Shown piece after piece: positions 34,865 to 42,644 of a DNA stretch of 64,000 bases. The stretch comes from Promethearchaeota archaeon (GTDB lineage Archaea; Asgardarchaeota; Lokiarchaeia; Sigyniarchaeales; SOKP01), in NCBI GenBank assembly GCA_030603385.1, contig JAUVXW010000009.1, forward strand, positions 62,001 to 126,000. Direction: 5' to 3'. The first letter of the stretch is position 1; the number at the start of each line of letters is the position of its first letter. The translations under genes were made by a program, and so were the position numbers. The notes below the pieces were generated by a model, which saw nothing but the letters and a program-made list of their open reading frames with translations, searched no databases and was not told where the DNA came from.

Positions 34865-35031
34865 AGGAATATGAGAGTTTAATGCATAAGGTATATGAGA
34901 ATCACCAAAAAATAGAATTATATACTTTAAACAATAATACATATAGCAAAACTATGATTAATAGATTGAAAATAGAAAATACCAAGCTAAAAGACAAATT
35001 AAGTGAATTAAAGAGGGATAATAAAAAATGA
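34861..35031 (+). CDS. 56-aa coiled-coil peptide
   Basis: ATGA overlaps link it to the genes on both sides (34861 and 35028). The sequence ends INRLKIENTKLKDKLSELKR, a leucine-zipper-like helix. Function unknown. Confidence 0.55.
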   Translation: MKEYESLMHKVYENHQKIELYTLNNNTYSKTMINRLKIENTKLKDKLSELKRDNKK

Positions 35032-35249
35032 ATAGAGATCAATTTAATATTTTAGTTAATGCAGGAATTATAAATGCTAAGGATGAGAAAAAACCAAAAG
35101 GAAAGCCTAAACTTACAATAGGAGATATAATGATAAAACTCGAGTTCTTTAATAGACATGGTATTATCAAAGCTTTAAACATCCAAGATAGTGGTATTAA
35201 TGCTTGTAAAGAATATACTCATATTTCTTTTAAAATACCAAAAGAATGA
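35028..35249 (+). CDS. Hypothetical protein, 73 aa
   Basis: Basic middle part (KDEKKPKGKPKLTIGDIMIK), with the rest mixed alpha/beta. Coupled by ATGA overlap to the coiled-coil peptide. Last gene of this mini-gene cluster. No family recognised. Confidence 0.55.
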   Translation: MNRDQFNILVNAGIINAKDEKKPKGKPKLTIGDIMIKLEFFNRHGIIKALNIQDSGINACKEYTHISFKIPKE

Positions 35250-35281
35250 TAATCCCTAATCCATTTTATCATTTAATTAAG

Positions 35282-35299
35282 TCTAATGAACACTACATA
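35282..35299 (+). promoter_or_regulatory. Shared 18-bp upstream motif, copy 2
   Basis: TCTAATGAACACTACATA again, 99 bp before the RHH gene start at 35381, followed by CATCTAAAATCCAAATATTTAAAT with a TATA-like core. It matches the copy at 32243-32260. The RHH protein downstream is a natural candidate for binding both. Confidence 0.55.
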
Positions 35300-35380
35300 C
35301 ATCTAAAATCCAAATATTTAAATATTTTTCAAAATATATTAATTATATTAATTAAATTAATTTTTATATGAATAAGACTT

Positions 35381-35545
35381 ATGACAAATATTATAACGAT
35401 AACGATGGATGATGAGATAATCAAGAATCTCGATAAGATAAGAGAATCATCAAATATATCACGTAGCAAATTAATCCGAAGCATTTTGACTAATTTCTGT
35501 AATGATAACGAATTAATTAAAAAGGTGTTAAAAGAAATTGAGTAA
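35381..35545 (+). CDS. Ribbon-helix-helix regulator, 54 aa
   Basis: ITITMDDEIIKNLDKIRESS, then NISRSKLIRSILTNF, is a canonical CopG/RHH pattern with the N-terminal beta strand and two helices. A short C-terminal helix follows. The gene sits 99 bp after the shared 18-bp motif. Autoregulation is inferred. Confidence 0.75.
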   Translation: MTNIITITMDDEIIKNLDKIRESSNISRSKLIRSILTNFCNDNELIKKVLKEIE

Positions 35546-35555
35546 AAATAGAAAA

Positions 35556-35711
35556 ATGGAAAAAATATTTAAGGTTTATGTTTGGAAATGTTCTAATTGT
35601 AATAAACAAGTTGGATATAATGAGTTAATACATGGTGAATGTCCTTTTTGTAAAAGTAGAGAAATTGTGAGTGTGCCAGAATTCCTGAGCACCAATAAAA
35701 ACAAAATTTAA
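35556..35711 (+). CDS. 51-aa zinc-ribbon protein
   Basis: KCSNCNKQVG...CPFCKSRE form two CxxC pairs 19 residues apart, a minimal rubredoxin-like zinc ribbon. ATG 35556 was chosen, but an in-frame TTG at 35538 overlapping the RHH gene end, with AGGTG before it, is also possible. Confidence 0.6.
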   Translation: MEKIFKVYVWKCSNCNKQVGYNELIHGECPFCKSREIVSVPEFLSTNKNKI

Positions 35712-35729
35712 ATAAAAAAGGTTTAAAAT

Positions 35730-37742
35730 ATGAGTGAAAATGATATATTTAGAGAGAAAAAACGAATTGGAGCAATAATACTTTCTATATTATTTGTAAC
35801 AGCGGGGATAACAGCGGTAATATTTGGAATATCATTTATACGAACAGATGATAAATATAATGACATATCTGGTGATTACGATGATTTATATGGCGAATAT
35901 GAGACATTATTAAATGATTTCAATGAACTTGAAGATGACTATTCTATTTTAACAGGAGAACATGTTGAATTGGAAAACGATTATAATGCTTTAGTAATTG
36001 AATTGGCAGATATGACTGCTGAATTGGAGGCTTTAGATAATAATTTAGTTGCTATGACCGCCGAAAGAGATGATTTATTAGATCAAGTAGATACTCTCAA
36101 TGCTGAGATAACTAACCATTTAAACACTATTACTGGATTAAATAACCAAATATATATTTTAGAAGCTGAGATAGATGTTCTTGAAGCACAAGCTGTAGTA
36201 GATGAACAAGCTATTGCTGATTTAAATGCTCAGATTGTTGATTTAAATGATGAGATAGCTGGTTATTTGTCTACTATTGCTGGATTACAAGCTACAATTG
36301 ATGCAAATGTAATTACTATTAGTGGATTAGAAGCTGACTTAGCTAATATGACTACTTTAAGAGATAACTTACAAATTGATTTAGACGCACTTCAATTACA
36401 ATACGATACTCTTGTTAGTGATAATATTTTACTTCAAGCAGAATACGATGCCCTTTTTAGTGCTTATAATACACTTATCGATTCTAATAATGCACTTCAA
36501 ATTGCTTTTGATAGTCTAACAATTGATTACAATAATTTACAATCTACTTTTGATATGCTTCAAAGTTCTTATGATGCCCTTCAAATTGAATATGATAATC
36601 TCGAAGCTAATTATAATTCTCTTTCAGGTGATTACGATGATCTTTTAGTTAATTTTAATACACTCCAAGTAACTTATGCTACCCTACTAAATGATTTCAA
36701 TGTATTATTAAATGACTATGATATCCTTTCAAATGACCATATTGCTTTACAGAATGCTTTTGATACACTTCAAAATAATTTTGATTTACTTCAATCGAAT
36801 TATGACGTTCTATTTAGTGACTATAATACACTGTCAGGATTATACGATGTACTTCAAAATGAATACGATATTCTTTCGAATACTTTTGATGCTCTAACAA
36901 TGGCTTATGGATATATTACTGAAACTATAAGACAATCGATACTTCCAGTTCAATTTAGTATTTTTGCCGAAGCTGTTAGAAGATACTATACGCCAATTTA
37001 TTTAGGAGGAAAAACAGGAAAAGATTATTGGTTAGGATATGCTGAATTTTGCCGAGATATGGTATTACACGATACTTATCAATACAATGCCTTTACTGAA
37101 GTATCTGATGCTTTTTCTGATGCTTTAAAATTTGGAAGTGATACAATGTATTTAGCGTATGAAGCAATGTGGCTTAATTGGCAGTGGATGCCAAATTGGG
37201 AAGGTTGGAACTTAATTGGCGATGAACTTGTTGATATTGATACTTTAGTTGATTGGACTATTAATGAGATTATTTGGGAATATGATTCTATTGTGACTGT
37301 TCTCCAAGAATCTCCAACTGATGATTACATTAAATTTCCTGTAGAAACAGCTTTTAGAGGAGCAGGAGACTGGGAAGACCAAGCAATATTTATGGCTGCT
37401 TACTTAGAATCCTGTGGATTTGAAACAACGATAGTAGTTCTTCATAGTTCAGAACCTGGTGACACAATGAATGGATTTTATAATTGTGTTCCTTTAGTAC
37501 ATATAGAAGATATTGTTGCTTTTGAGTTAGCATTTCCAGATTGTACTTTATGGAGTTTAGATGATGAATTTAGAACAGTAATAGATCCGTATTCAGGAGA
37601 AACATGGTGTTGGATTGGTACCGACTTAGACGTGTCTTTTGGTTCTGAACCATCTTGGCTTCAATTCTGGGATGACTATGGTTTTCTTCCAATTTCGGCT
37701 GGAACGTTTGCTCTCTGTGATATATATGGTGGTATTAGTTAA
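35730..37742 (+). CDS. Membrane-anchored coiled-coil protein with degenerate transglutaminase-like domain
   Basis: 670 aa. A membrane helix lies at residues 13-34. About 360 residues of coiled coil follow (repeating DYDDLYGEYETLLNDFNEL style, then 'LQ..YD.L' heptads). A C-terminal globular domain of about 270 residues contains FPVETAFRGAGDWEDQAIFM, then YLESCGFETTIVVLH, and FRTVIDPYSGETW. This resembles the transglutaminase-like core in which GDCxD holds the catalytic Cys. Here that position is Trp, while later His/Asp candidates remain. It is likely a long stalk projecting from the cell or particle with a non-catalytic head. Confidence 0.68.
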   Translation: MSENDIFREKKRIGAIILSILFVTAGITAVIFGISFIRTDDKYNDISGDYDDLYGEYETLLNDFNELEDDYSILTGEHVELENDYNALVIELADMTAELEALDNNLVAMTAERDDLLDQVDTLNAEITNHLNTITGLNNQIYILEAEIDVLEAQAVVDEQAIADLNAQIVDLNDEIAGYLSTIAGLQATIDANVITISGLEADLANMTTLRDNLQIDLDALQLQYDTLVSDNILLQAEYDALFSAYNTLIDSNNALQIAFDSLTIDYNNLQSTFDMLQSSYDALQIEYDNLEANYNSLSGDYDDLLVNFNTLQVTYATLLNDFNVLLNDYDILSNDHIALQNAFDTLQNNFDLLQSNYDVLFSDYNTLSGLYDVLQNEYDILSNTFDALTMAYGYITETIRQSILPVQFSIFAEAVRRYYTPIYLGGKTGKDYWLGYAEFCRDMVLHDTYQYNAFTEVSDAFSDALKFGSDTMYLAYEAMWLNWQWMPNWEGWNLIGDELVDIDTLVDWTINEIIWEYDSIVTVLQESPTDDYIKFPVETAFRGAGDWEDQAIFMAAYLESCGFETTIVVLHSSEPGDTMNGFYNCVPLVHIEDIVAFELAFPDCTLWSLDDEFRTVIDPYSGETWCWIGTDLDVSFGSEPSWLQFWDDYGFLPISAGTFALCDIYGGIS

Positions 37743-37745
37743 AAT

Positions 37746-37790
37746 TTAGGTGTAATTTATATTATGCCAACCTAATTAATTTTTTTTTTT
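37746..37790 (+). terminator. Stem and T10 tract after the coiled-coil gene
   Basis: TTAGGT (37746-37751) can pair with ACCTAA (37770-37775), followed by ten T at 37781-37790. The poly-T run directly after a long gene fits an archaeal terminator. Confidence 0.5.
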
Positions 37791-37826
37791 GTAAAAATAG
37801 TCAAATTATTAAAATGTGGAATAAAA

Positions 37827-38090
37827 ATGTCCAAAACTGAAAAATTACAAAGAAATCCAATGTCATTAAAAGAACATATAATAGAAGTTTATTATGGAAT
37901 TAAGTTAAAAATAGGTCATGCAAGTTTTAATAAATTTATGACCAAACAATTTAATTGGATTGTTGTTCAAGACTGCCAAGTTGAAGGCTGTAAAAATAAA
38001 GCCATAGGTTATAGTGGAACAAAGGAAGATGGCTCTAAATTCCTTCTTTGCCATAAACATTGGTGTGAAATAGTATATAATGATGATTAA
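37827..38090 (+). CDS. Small zinc-binding protein, 87 aa
   Basis: C-terminal half has CQVEGCKNKAIG...LCHKHW, a CxxxxC...CxxH pattern that probably binds zinc. The N-terminal half is helical. The stop is 2 bp before the next gene. No family recognised. Confidence 0.58.
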   Translation: MSKTEKLQRNPMSLKEHIIEVYYGIKLKIGHASFNKFMTKQFNWIVVQDCQVEGCKNKAIGYSGTKEDGSKFLLCHKHWCEIVYNDD

Positions 38091-38092
38091 AA

Positions 38093-38284
38093 ATGAGAAA
38101 AAAAAGAATACAAAAAAAATTAGACAATTTATCTGAAAAAGAGAAATTGGTTGTTAAATATTTTAGAGATTTCGCTAAAGAAAGAAAAGCATATCCAAGT
38201 GATATAGCTGAGTATTATGATTGGAAATTTTTAGAAACTCTTCAAATTTGTCAAAATTTAGAAACGAAAGGGATATTATATTGA
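38093..38284 (+). CDS. Small winged-helix-like protein, 63 aa
   Basis: LSEKEKLVVKYFRDFAKERK, then AYPSDIAEYYDWKFLETLQI, then LETKGILY fits a short helix-turn-helix with truncated wing. It begins with a basic MRKKRIQKK. It probably binds DNA. Confidence 0.6.
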   Translation: MRKKRIQKKLDNLSEKEKLVVKYFRDFAKERKAYPSDIAEYYDWKFLETLQICQNLETKGILY

Positions 38285-38300
38285 GGATGGTTAGTTAAAA

Positions 38301-38516
38301 ATGTACATTGAATATCAAGAGAAAATTGTATCAGAAGACGATACAATCCAAAAATTAGCTGTAATTCTTGGAAAATTAGAAATGAAAGCAATAATTAAAC
38401 TTGTTGATGAAATAGAATTATCAAAAATTTTAGAGAAATATTTGTCGAAGAAAGAGCAAGATATTTATCACAGGAGCAAATATAAATTAAAAGAATTACT
38501 GATAAAAGAGGTGTAA
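38301..38516 (+). CDS. Hypothetical helical protein, 71 aa
   Basis: All-helical, mixed charge (IQKLAVILGKLEMKAIIKLV). It follows the winged-helix gene by 16 bp. No motif recognised. Confidence 0.52.
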   Translation: MYIEYQEKIVSEDDTIQKLAVILGKLEMKAIIKLVDEIELSKILEKYLSKKEQDIYHRSKYKLKELLIKEV

Positions 38517-38639
38517 AATGATAACCTTTTTTACTTAGTTGTCCAATTAATTAATTGTCAAAAATTTTTGGATTAATTTTATTCATTTCGAATAAGAAAA
38601 GCAAACAAAAAATAAATTTGATAAAAGGAGGTTAAAGAA

Positions 38640-39128
38640 ATGAAACGTAAATATATCTTAGGAATTTTGTTGATTTTATCAATGAGCTTTTTTGTTATAC
38701 CCACTAAGGCTTACGAGGATACTGAATATTTGATTTTTGGGAGTGAATATTATGGATTTGCTGATTACGGGGTAGAAATGAACGAAGGAGATAATTTAAC
38801 TTGGAGTTTTGAAACGAGGCTGGAAGAGTTCGAAGTTTTAGTTAAAATAGGTGGTGAAGATGTTTCTGAGGGATTAGAATTCGATTCGGGAATTTGGATC
38901 GCACCCAGAACAGATACATTTTGGATTATTTTCATTAACTACGATTATCTATTACGAAGAGACGGTTATATTGATATTTATTTTGAAGTTAACGTAGAAC
39001 CCGAACCAGAGCCAGAGCCTGAACCAGAAGACGATGATATTATTGGAATTGATTTAATTCCCTTAATAACGATAATCAGCTTAGCAACAATAATTCCATT
39101 GATAATAATAACAAGAAAAAAGAAATAA
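38640..39128 (+). CDS. Exported protein with C-terminal membrane anchor
   Basis: 162 aa. The signal peptide (residues 1-24, ending TKAYE) precedes a beta-rich domain of about 90 residues, a PEPEPEPEPED linker and a C-terminal membrane helix (about 137-158) ending RKKK. This is the layout of an archaeal surface protein. GGAGGTT lies 8 nt upstream. A GTGCTCTGG/CCAGAACAC hairpin (39161-39181) follows a T-run after the gene and may be part of its terminator. The gene at 41662 has the same overall layout. Confidence 0.65.
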   Translation: MKRKYILGILLILSMSFFVIPTKAYEDTEYLIFGSEYYGFADYGVEMNEGDNLTWSFETRLEEFEVLVKIGGEDVSEGLEFDSGIWIAPRTDTFWIIFINYDYLLRRDGYIDIYFEVNVEPEPEPEPEPEDDDIIGIDLIPLITIISLATIIPLIIITRKKK

Positions 39129-39206
39129 AATCAAAATTAATTAGTTTTTTTATTGTAAGTGTGCTCTGGTATCCAGAACACCAATTAAAAATGAATAAAA
39201 GGTAGA

Positions 39207-39395
39207 ATGTCAGATTATACAAAAAGAAAAACACAAGACATTAGAAAATATAATATAATTGGAAAGATATGCCATGAGCTTGACCATTTATATGATTATG
39301 CTTTAAAATTAATTCCAAAAAATATGACTCATGATTTAGGCTATAAAAAAGAGCTTTTGAAAGGAATAATAGAGGAGTTAATATTACAATTATAA
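39207..39395 (+). CDS. Hypothetical protein, 62 aa
   Basis: Helical, basic-to-acidic (YTKRKTQDIRKYNIIGKICH, then a helix ending EELILQL). No recognised family. It is followed by an apparently start-less frame with a strong ribosome site. Confidence 0.5.
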   Translation: MSDYTKRKTQDIRKYNIIGKICHELDHLYDYALKLIPKNMTHDLGYKKELLKGIIEELILQL

Positions 39396-39410
39396 ATAAG
39401 GAGGTTAACG

Positions 39411-39569
39411 ATAACGATTGAAGCCTGTTTAAAGTGCAGAATCATTCAAAAGAATATTCAAGAAAACGAAATCAAGGAAGAGATTAAAGCTTTTTTAGAA
39501 GCACCAGAGAACTTTTATGTTAAATATAATCCGCAAACAGGATTCTACAAATTTGAGTTGATTATTTAA
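39411..39569 (+). CDS. 52-aa frame with possible AUA start
   Basis: GGAGGT lies 5 nt before ATA 39411, and the frame then reads TIEACLKCRIIQKNIQENEI and ends TGFYKFELII. It has a CxxC pair and protein-like composition but no ATG, GTG or TTG in a usable position. It is either an unusual AUA/AUU start or a gene that has lost its start codon. Confidence 0.4.
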   Translation: MTIEACLKCRIIQKNIQENEIKEEIKAFLEAPENFYVKYNPQTGFYKFELII

Positions 39570-39620
39570 GCAATTCTAAAATAAATTTATTTTAAATTAC
39601 AGAATAAGGAGGTGAAAAAT

Positions 39621-40538
39621 ATGGATGAAGCAATTCTAATAATTGTTATTATTTCTATTGTAGTGACTGTTACTATAAATTTAATAATATACATGTTTTT
39701 AAGAAATAAATTTCAGGCAATAGATATAATTAGAGATTCTGCTATTAAACTTGATACAACGGTTTCAACAATTACTACCTTAAGTGGTAATCTTTTTAAG
39801 CAAATAGCTGGTTTGACAAAACTTCAATCAGAATTAAAATTAAATTTTCAAAGTTTCTATGATAAACTTATAATGAAACCATCTGTAAAAGGAAGGGTAG
39901 GAGAAGGAATTATCAAATTTATTTTGAGTAGTTTTCCCGAAAAATTATGGAAGGAACAATATAAAATTTCTGGCTCTGGTGTAGTAGATTTCGCAATTTT
40001 TATGCCACCAGATGATAGAATATTACCAATGGATGCCAAATTTTCATTACCAGAAGAAGGAATAATAGATAAGGAGTTAGAAGAAGGAGAAATTGTGTTT
40101 TTAAATAAGGAACAGAGAAAAAAAGCCAATTCACAAGTAATCAAGAGAATGCGAGAGGTTACCAAATATATTAATCCATTAGAGGGAACAATGAATTTTG
40201 CTTTAATGTTTATCCCAGATTCAGTTTATTTAGCTTTAACAAATGAAACATTGAGTGAATTACAATCGAATAGAGTTATTCCCGTAAATACAAGTGGTTT
40301 AATAAGCACACTATTCTTAATAGAACGTCAATATGTTTCGATAAGAATAAGTAAAGCTGTGGAAAGATTAGAGGATATAAAATCCACAATGGAATATCAA
40401 TTTATTAAAATCTCTAATACATTGAAAAAGGCAGAAACACAGGGAGAAAATTCAAATAAGAATATTACAAATGCTATTCAGCAGATTAAAAAAGCAGAGA
40501 GTAAAATTTTGGTAAGTTTTGGTTTGTTAGAGGAATAA
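39621..40538 (+). CDS. RmuC-like nuclease-fold protein
   Basis: 305 aa. One N-terminal membrane helix (residues 4-28), a coiled-coil stretch, then an RmuC-type domain: RVGEGIIKFIL, then VVDFAIFMPP, then ILPMDAKFSLPEE, matching the conserved G-x-x-G-E and DxxxxxDxKF features of RmuC. RmuC proteins limit recombination between inverted repeats in bacteria. The C-terminus is coiled coil. GGAGGTG is 7 nt before ATG 39621, and an in-frame GTG at 39612 was rejected. The role in the element (recombination or defence) is inferred. Confidence 0.78.
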   Translation: MDEAILIIVIISIVVTVTINLIIYMFLRNKFQAIDIIRDSAIKLDTTVSTITTLSGNLFKQIAGLTKLQSELKLNFQSFYDKLIMKPSVKGRVGEGIIKFILSSFPEKLWKEQYKISGSGVVDFAIFMPPDDRILPMDAKFSLPEEGIIDKELEEGEIVFLNKEQRKKANSQVIKRMREVTKYINPLEGTMNFALMFIPDSVYLALTNETLSELQSNRVIPVNTSGLISTLFLIERQYVSIRISKAVERLEDIKSTMEYQFIKISNTLKKAETQGENSNKNITNAIQQIKKAESKILVSFGLLEE

Positions 40539-40563
40539 GAATAATTTAAAGGAGGGATAAAAG

Positions 40564-40977
40564 GTGAGTGAACTTGATAATGTAAAGGTAGGAGATATAG
40601 TTTCAAATATGTATGTTTTAAAAGGAGAGATGACTCAAATTATGCTGGACAAGATGAAAATTTTTGAGGAACTTAATCTTGGAAAATATGTTGCTATTCA
40701 CAATAACAAGGCAACCTGGAGTTTTGTGTTTTGGCTTTGGAATTTTGATGTAAGGAGATTTGAATCAATAAAAGAGTATGATGAATTAATAAAAATGAAC
40801 GATGAGATAATAAAAAGGTATGAGGAATTTACAAAAGAGAAAGTCGAATTAAAAAAAGATGACATACAAATTACCAAAACAAACTCTAAAAAACCTATTT
40901 ATAGGGTATCTGATGATTATATGTCTTGGATTCATAATTATGATATAAAAAAAAGAGTAGATAAATTAAAAAGATAA
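40564..40977 (+). CDS. Divergent ETGK-like module protein
   Basis: 137 aa. VKVGDIVSNMYVL, then FEELNLGKYVAIHNNKATW, then FVFWLWNF corresponds to the N-terminal half of the protein at 31638 (GDIV segment plus module). The C-terminal half is a basic helical region. The GTG start at 40564 is preceded by GGAGGG. It follows the RmuC-like gene by 25 bp. Confidence 0.6.
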   Translation: MSELDNVKVGDIVSNMYVLKGEMTQIMLDKMKIFEELNLGKYVAIHNNKATWSFVFWLWNFDVRRFESIKEYDELIKMNDEIIKRYEEFTKEKVELKKDDIQITKTNSKKPIYRVSDDYMSWIHNYDIKKRVDKLKR

Positions 40978-41228
40978 TAACAAATATAATTCTAAATTTT
41001 TTTCTTTAAAATTGAGTCCAAATAAATTCAATTAAGAATATTTAATTTCATCCTATTTTTAATCAATTTAATTTATATATTATTCATTTTTGGATTAATG
41101 GATTGATGTTTTTAATATAATCAACTAATTTAATGATATTTATCGATTTTTTGAAGTTTTCTTTATATATTTCAAAATCCCGTCTACTCGTGATATATTA
41201 GAATTCGGTTTGAAATAAAATTCTAATC

Positions 41229-41272
41229 TTTCTCAATTGTATCTAATTGAGTTTTCTCAATTGTATCTAATT
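41229..41272. repeat. Tandem 20-bp direct repeat
   Basis: TTTCTCAATTGTATCTAATT occurs at 41229-41248 and 41253-41272, a 24-bp period. The second copy overlaps the end of the AbrB-like gene. It may be an iteron-like binding site. Confidence 0.6.
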
Positions 41273-41428
41273 TTTTTTCTTTTTTGATTTTATAATTTTC
41301 TCGATAGAAATTTTTACATAATCTCCTTTATTTAAATCCAATAAAGTTGCTATATCTTTTCGAACATTGATATACAAAGAATTACCGATCTCTCTAATCT
41401 TCTCCACGCTATCAATTTTATTTTCCAT
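41267..41428 (-). CDS. AbrB/MazE-like small DNA-binding protein
   Basis: 53 aa. KIREIGNSLYINVRKDIATL, then LDLNKGDYVKISIEK, is the swapped-hairpin AbrB pattern seen in MazE-type antitoxins and transition regulators. A basic tail (IIKSKKKKN) ends it. It is the only leftward gene in this stretch and no toxin is adjacent. The rest of the 40978-41661 gap is AT-rich with repeats and no further gene. Confidence 0.7.
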   Translation of the reverse strand: MENKIDSVEKIREIGNSLYINVRKDIATLLDLNKGDYVKISIEKIIKSKKKKN

Positions 41429-41661
41429 AATCAAGAAAATTAAGTTTATATTTAATGTAGTAAATTCTAAACATTTTTTAATTTTCTTATTATTTTCTAT
41501 AACTTTACATATGATATTTTTACATTTCCGTAAACTTAATTAACTTTATATTTAACTAAGTTTAAGAATTCTTATGTAAACATTTACTTGCTTAATATTA
41601 AATACGACCAAATTTATATTATAAATAATAAAATAAATTTAAATAAAAGAGATATGAAAAA

Positions 41662-42192
41662 ATGAAAAATAAAAAAATGATATTTGGAACAATAATACTT
41701 TTATTTGTTATGATAGGAATTTCTAATACACCAAATGTATCTGCTGAAGAAACAATTGAGATACCGCCATTATCATATTATTATTATCATATGGGTTATT
41801 TGGAAAATGGAGATTATATTAGAATTATTAACATTAATCCTGAAAGTGGAGGAATTAATGTTTATATTATGAATGATCGACAATTCAGTAGACTTCAAGA
41901 TACTGGTTATTTTTCTTCTGAAAAGATGTGGGAGGATATTGCACAAATAAGTGGTTGGTCAATTGAAATTACAGATGATGATTATTATTATGTTGTTCTA
42001 TATAATGATGATATACTTTTTTCAAGGACTGTAGTAGTTGATATAGAGATTTTATATCATTCTCCTGCTAAATCAAATGATAATAACTGGAATTTGTTAT
42101 TTATTATACTCCCCGCTATTGCTGTTGTAATTGTTGTATTAGTTCTTGTTATAAGACATAAGAGAAAAAGTTCAGGAGAACCAATAATCTAA
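41662..42192 (+). CDS. Exported protein with C-terminal membrane anchor
   Basis: 176 aa. Signal peptide (residues 1-28, KKMIFGTIILLFVMIGISN), Tyr-rich beta domain of about 110 residues, then a C-terminal helix (about 142-167) and HKRKSSG tail. The layout resembles the protein at 38640. Probable surface protein of the element; function unknown. Confidence 0.62.
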   Translation: MKNKKMIFGTIILLFVMIGISNTPNVSAEETIEIPPLSYYYYHMGYLENGDYIRIININPESGGINVYIMNDRQFSRLQDTGYFSSEKMWEDIAQISGWSIEITDDDYYYVVLYNDDILFSRTVVVDIEILYHSPAKSNDNNWNLLFIILPAIAVVIVVLVLVIRHKRKSSGEPII

Positions 42193-42254
42193 ATGTGGAG
42201 TTAAATAACTAAATTTATTTTTTTTATTTTAAAATAACAAATAGGAGGCGTAAA

Positions 42255-42494
42255 ATGGCAAAGTTAAGAGGTATACATATATTATATGGAATTGGAAGTG
42301 TTATAGTAATAATTTTTGTATGGATAATAATAGCTCCCGCTGAAATAAGTTATTATACATCTTATAATTGGGAATTCGATTATTGGTCATTTCAACGAGA
42401 TTTAACTGATAGACTTTATCCATTTGTAATTATTATTATAACAATTGTAGGATTTTTTATAATTCCTTATGTATACGATAAGAAATTAAAATAA
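42255..42494 (+). CDS. Two-helix membrane protein, 79 aa
   Basis: Membrane helices at about residues 8-28 and 52-72 with an aromatic loop between them (YYTSYNWEFDYWSFQRD). The leader has the AAATAACAAATAGGAGGCG cassette seen before other genes of the element. A strong hairpin terminator follows. Confidence 0.6.
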   Translation: MAKLRGIHILYGIGSVIVIIFVWIIIAPAEISYYTSYNWEFDYWSFQRDLTDRLYPFVIIIITIVGFFIIPYVYDKKLK

Positions 42495-42513
42495 TTTTTT
42501 TTCTTTTGATAAT

Positions 42514-42546
42514 AAAAGGTCTAAAGTTTTTTTCTTTAGACCTTTT
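42514..42546 (+). terminator. 13-bp hairpin terminator
   Basis: AAAAGGTCTAAAG (42514-42526), a T7 loop, and CTTTAGACCTTTT (42534-42546) form a perfect 13-bp stem with a T-rich end, 19 bp after the stop of the two-helix membrane protein. It looks like an intrinsic terminator and could work in both directions. Confidence 0.7.
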
Positions 42547-42584
42547 TGCTCAATTATATGATCCTTAAAAATTTTAGAATTCCA

Positions 42585-42644
42585 TCTACTCGTGATATGT
42601 CCATATTATTTTAAAAATAATTTGGCTTTTTCATATCTACTCGT
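42585..42644. repeat. Recurrent TCTACTCGT motifs in non-coding DNA
   Basis: ATCTACTCGTGATATG near 42585 and ATCTACTCGTTGG near 42634 match GTCTACTCGTGATAT near 41180 and the hairpin arms at 30805/30849. All copies are in gene-free segments of the element. The remaining part of 42495-42927 has no gene. Confidence 0.5.
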
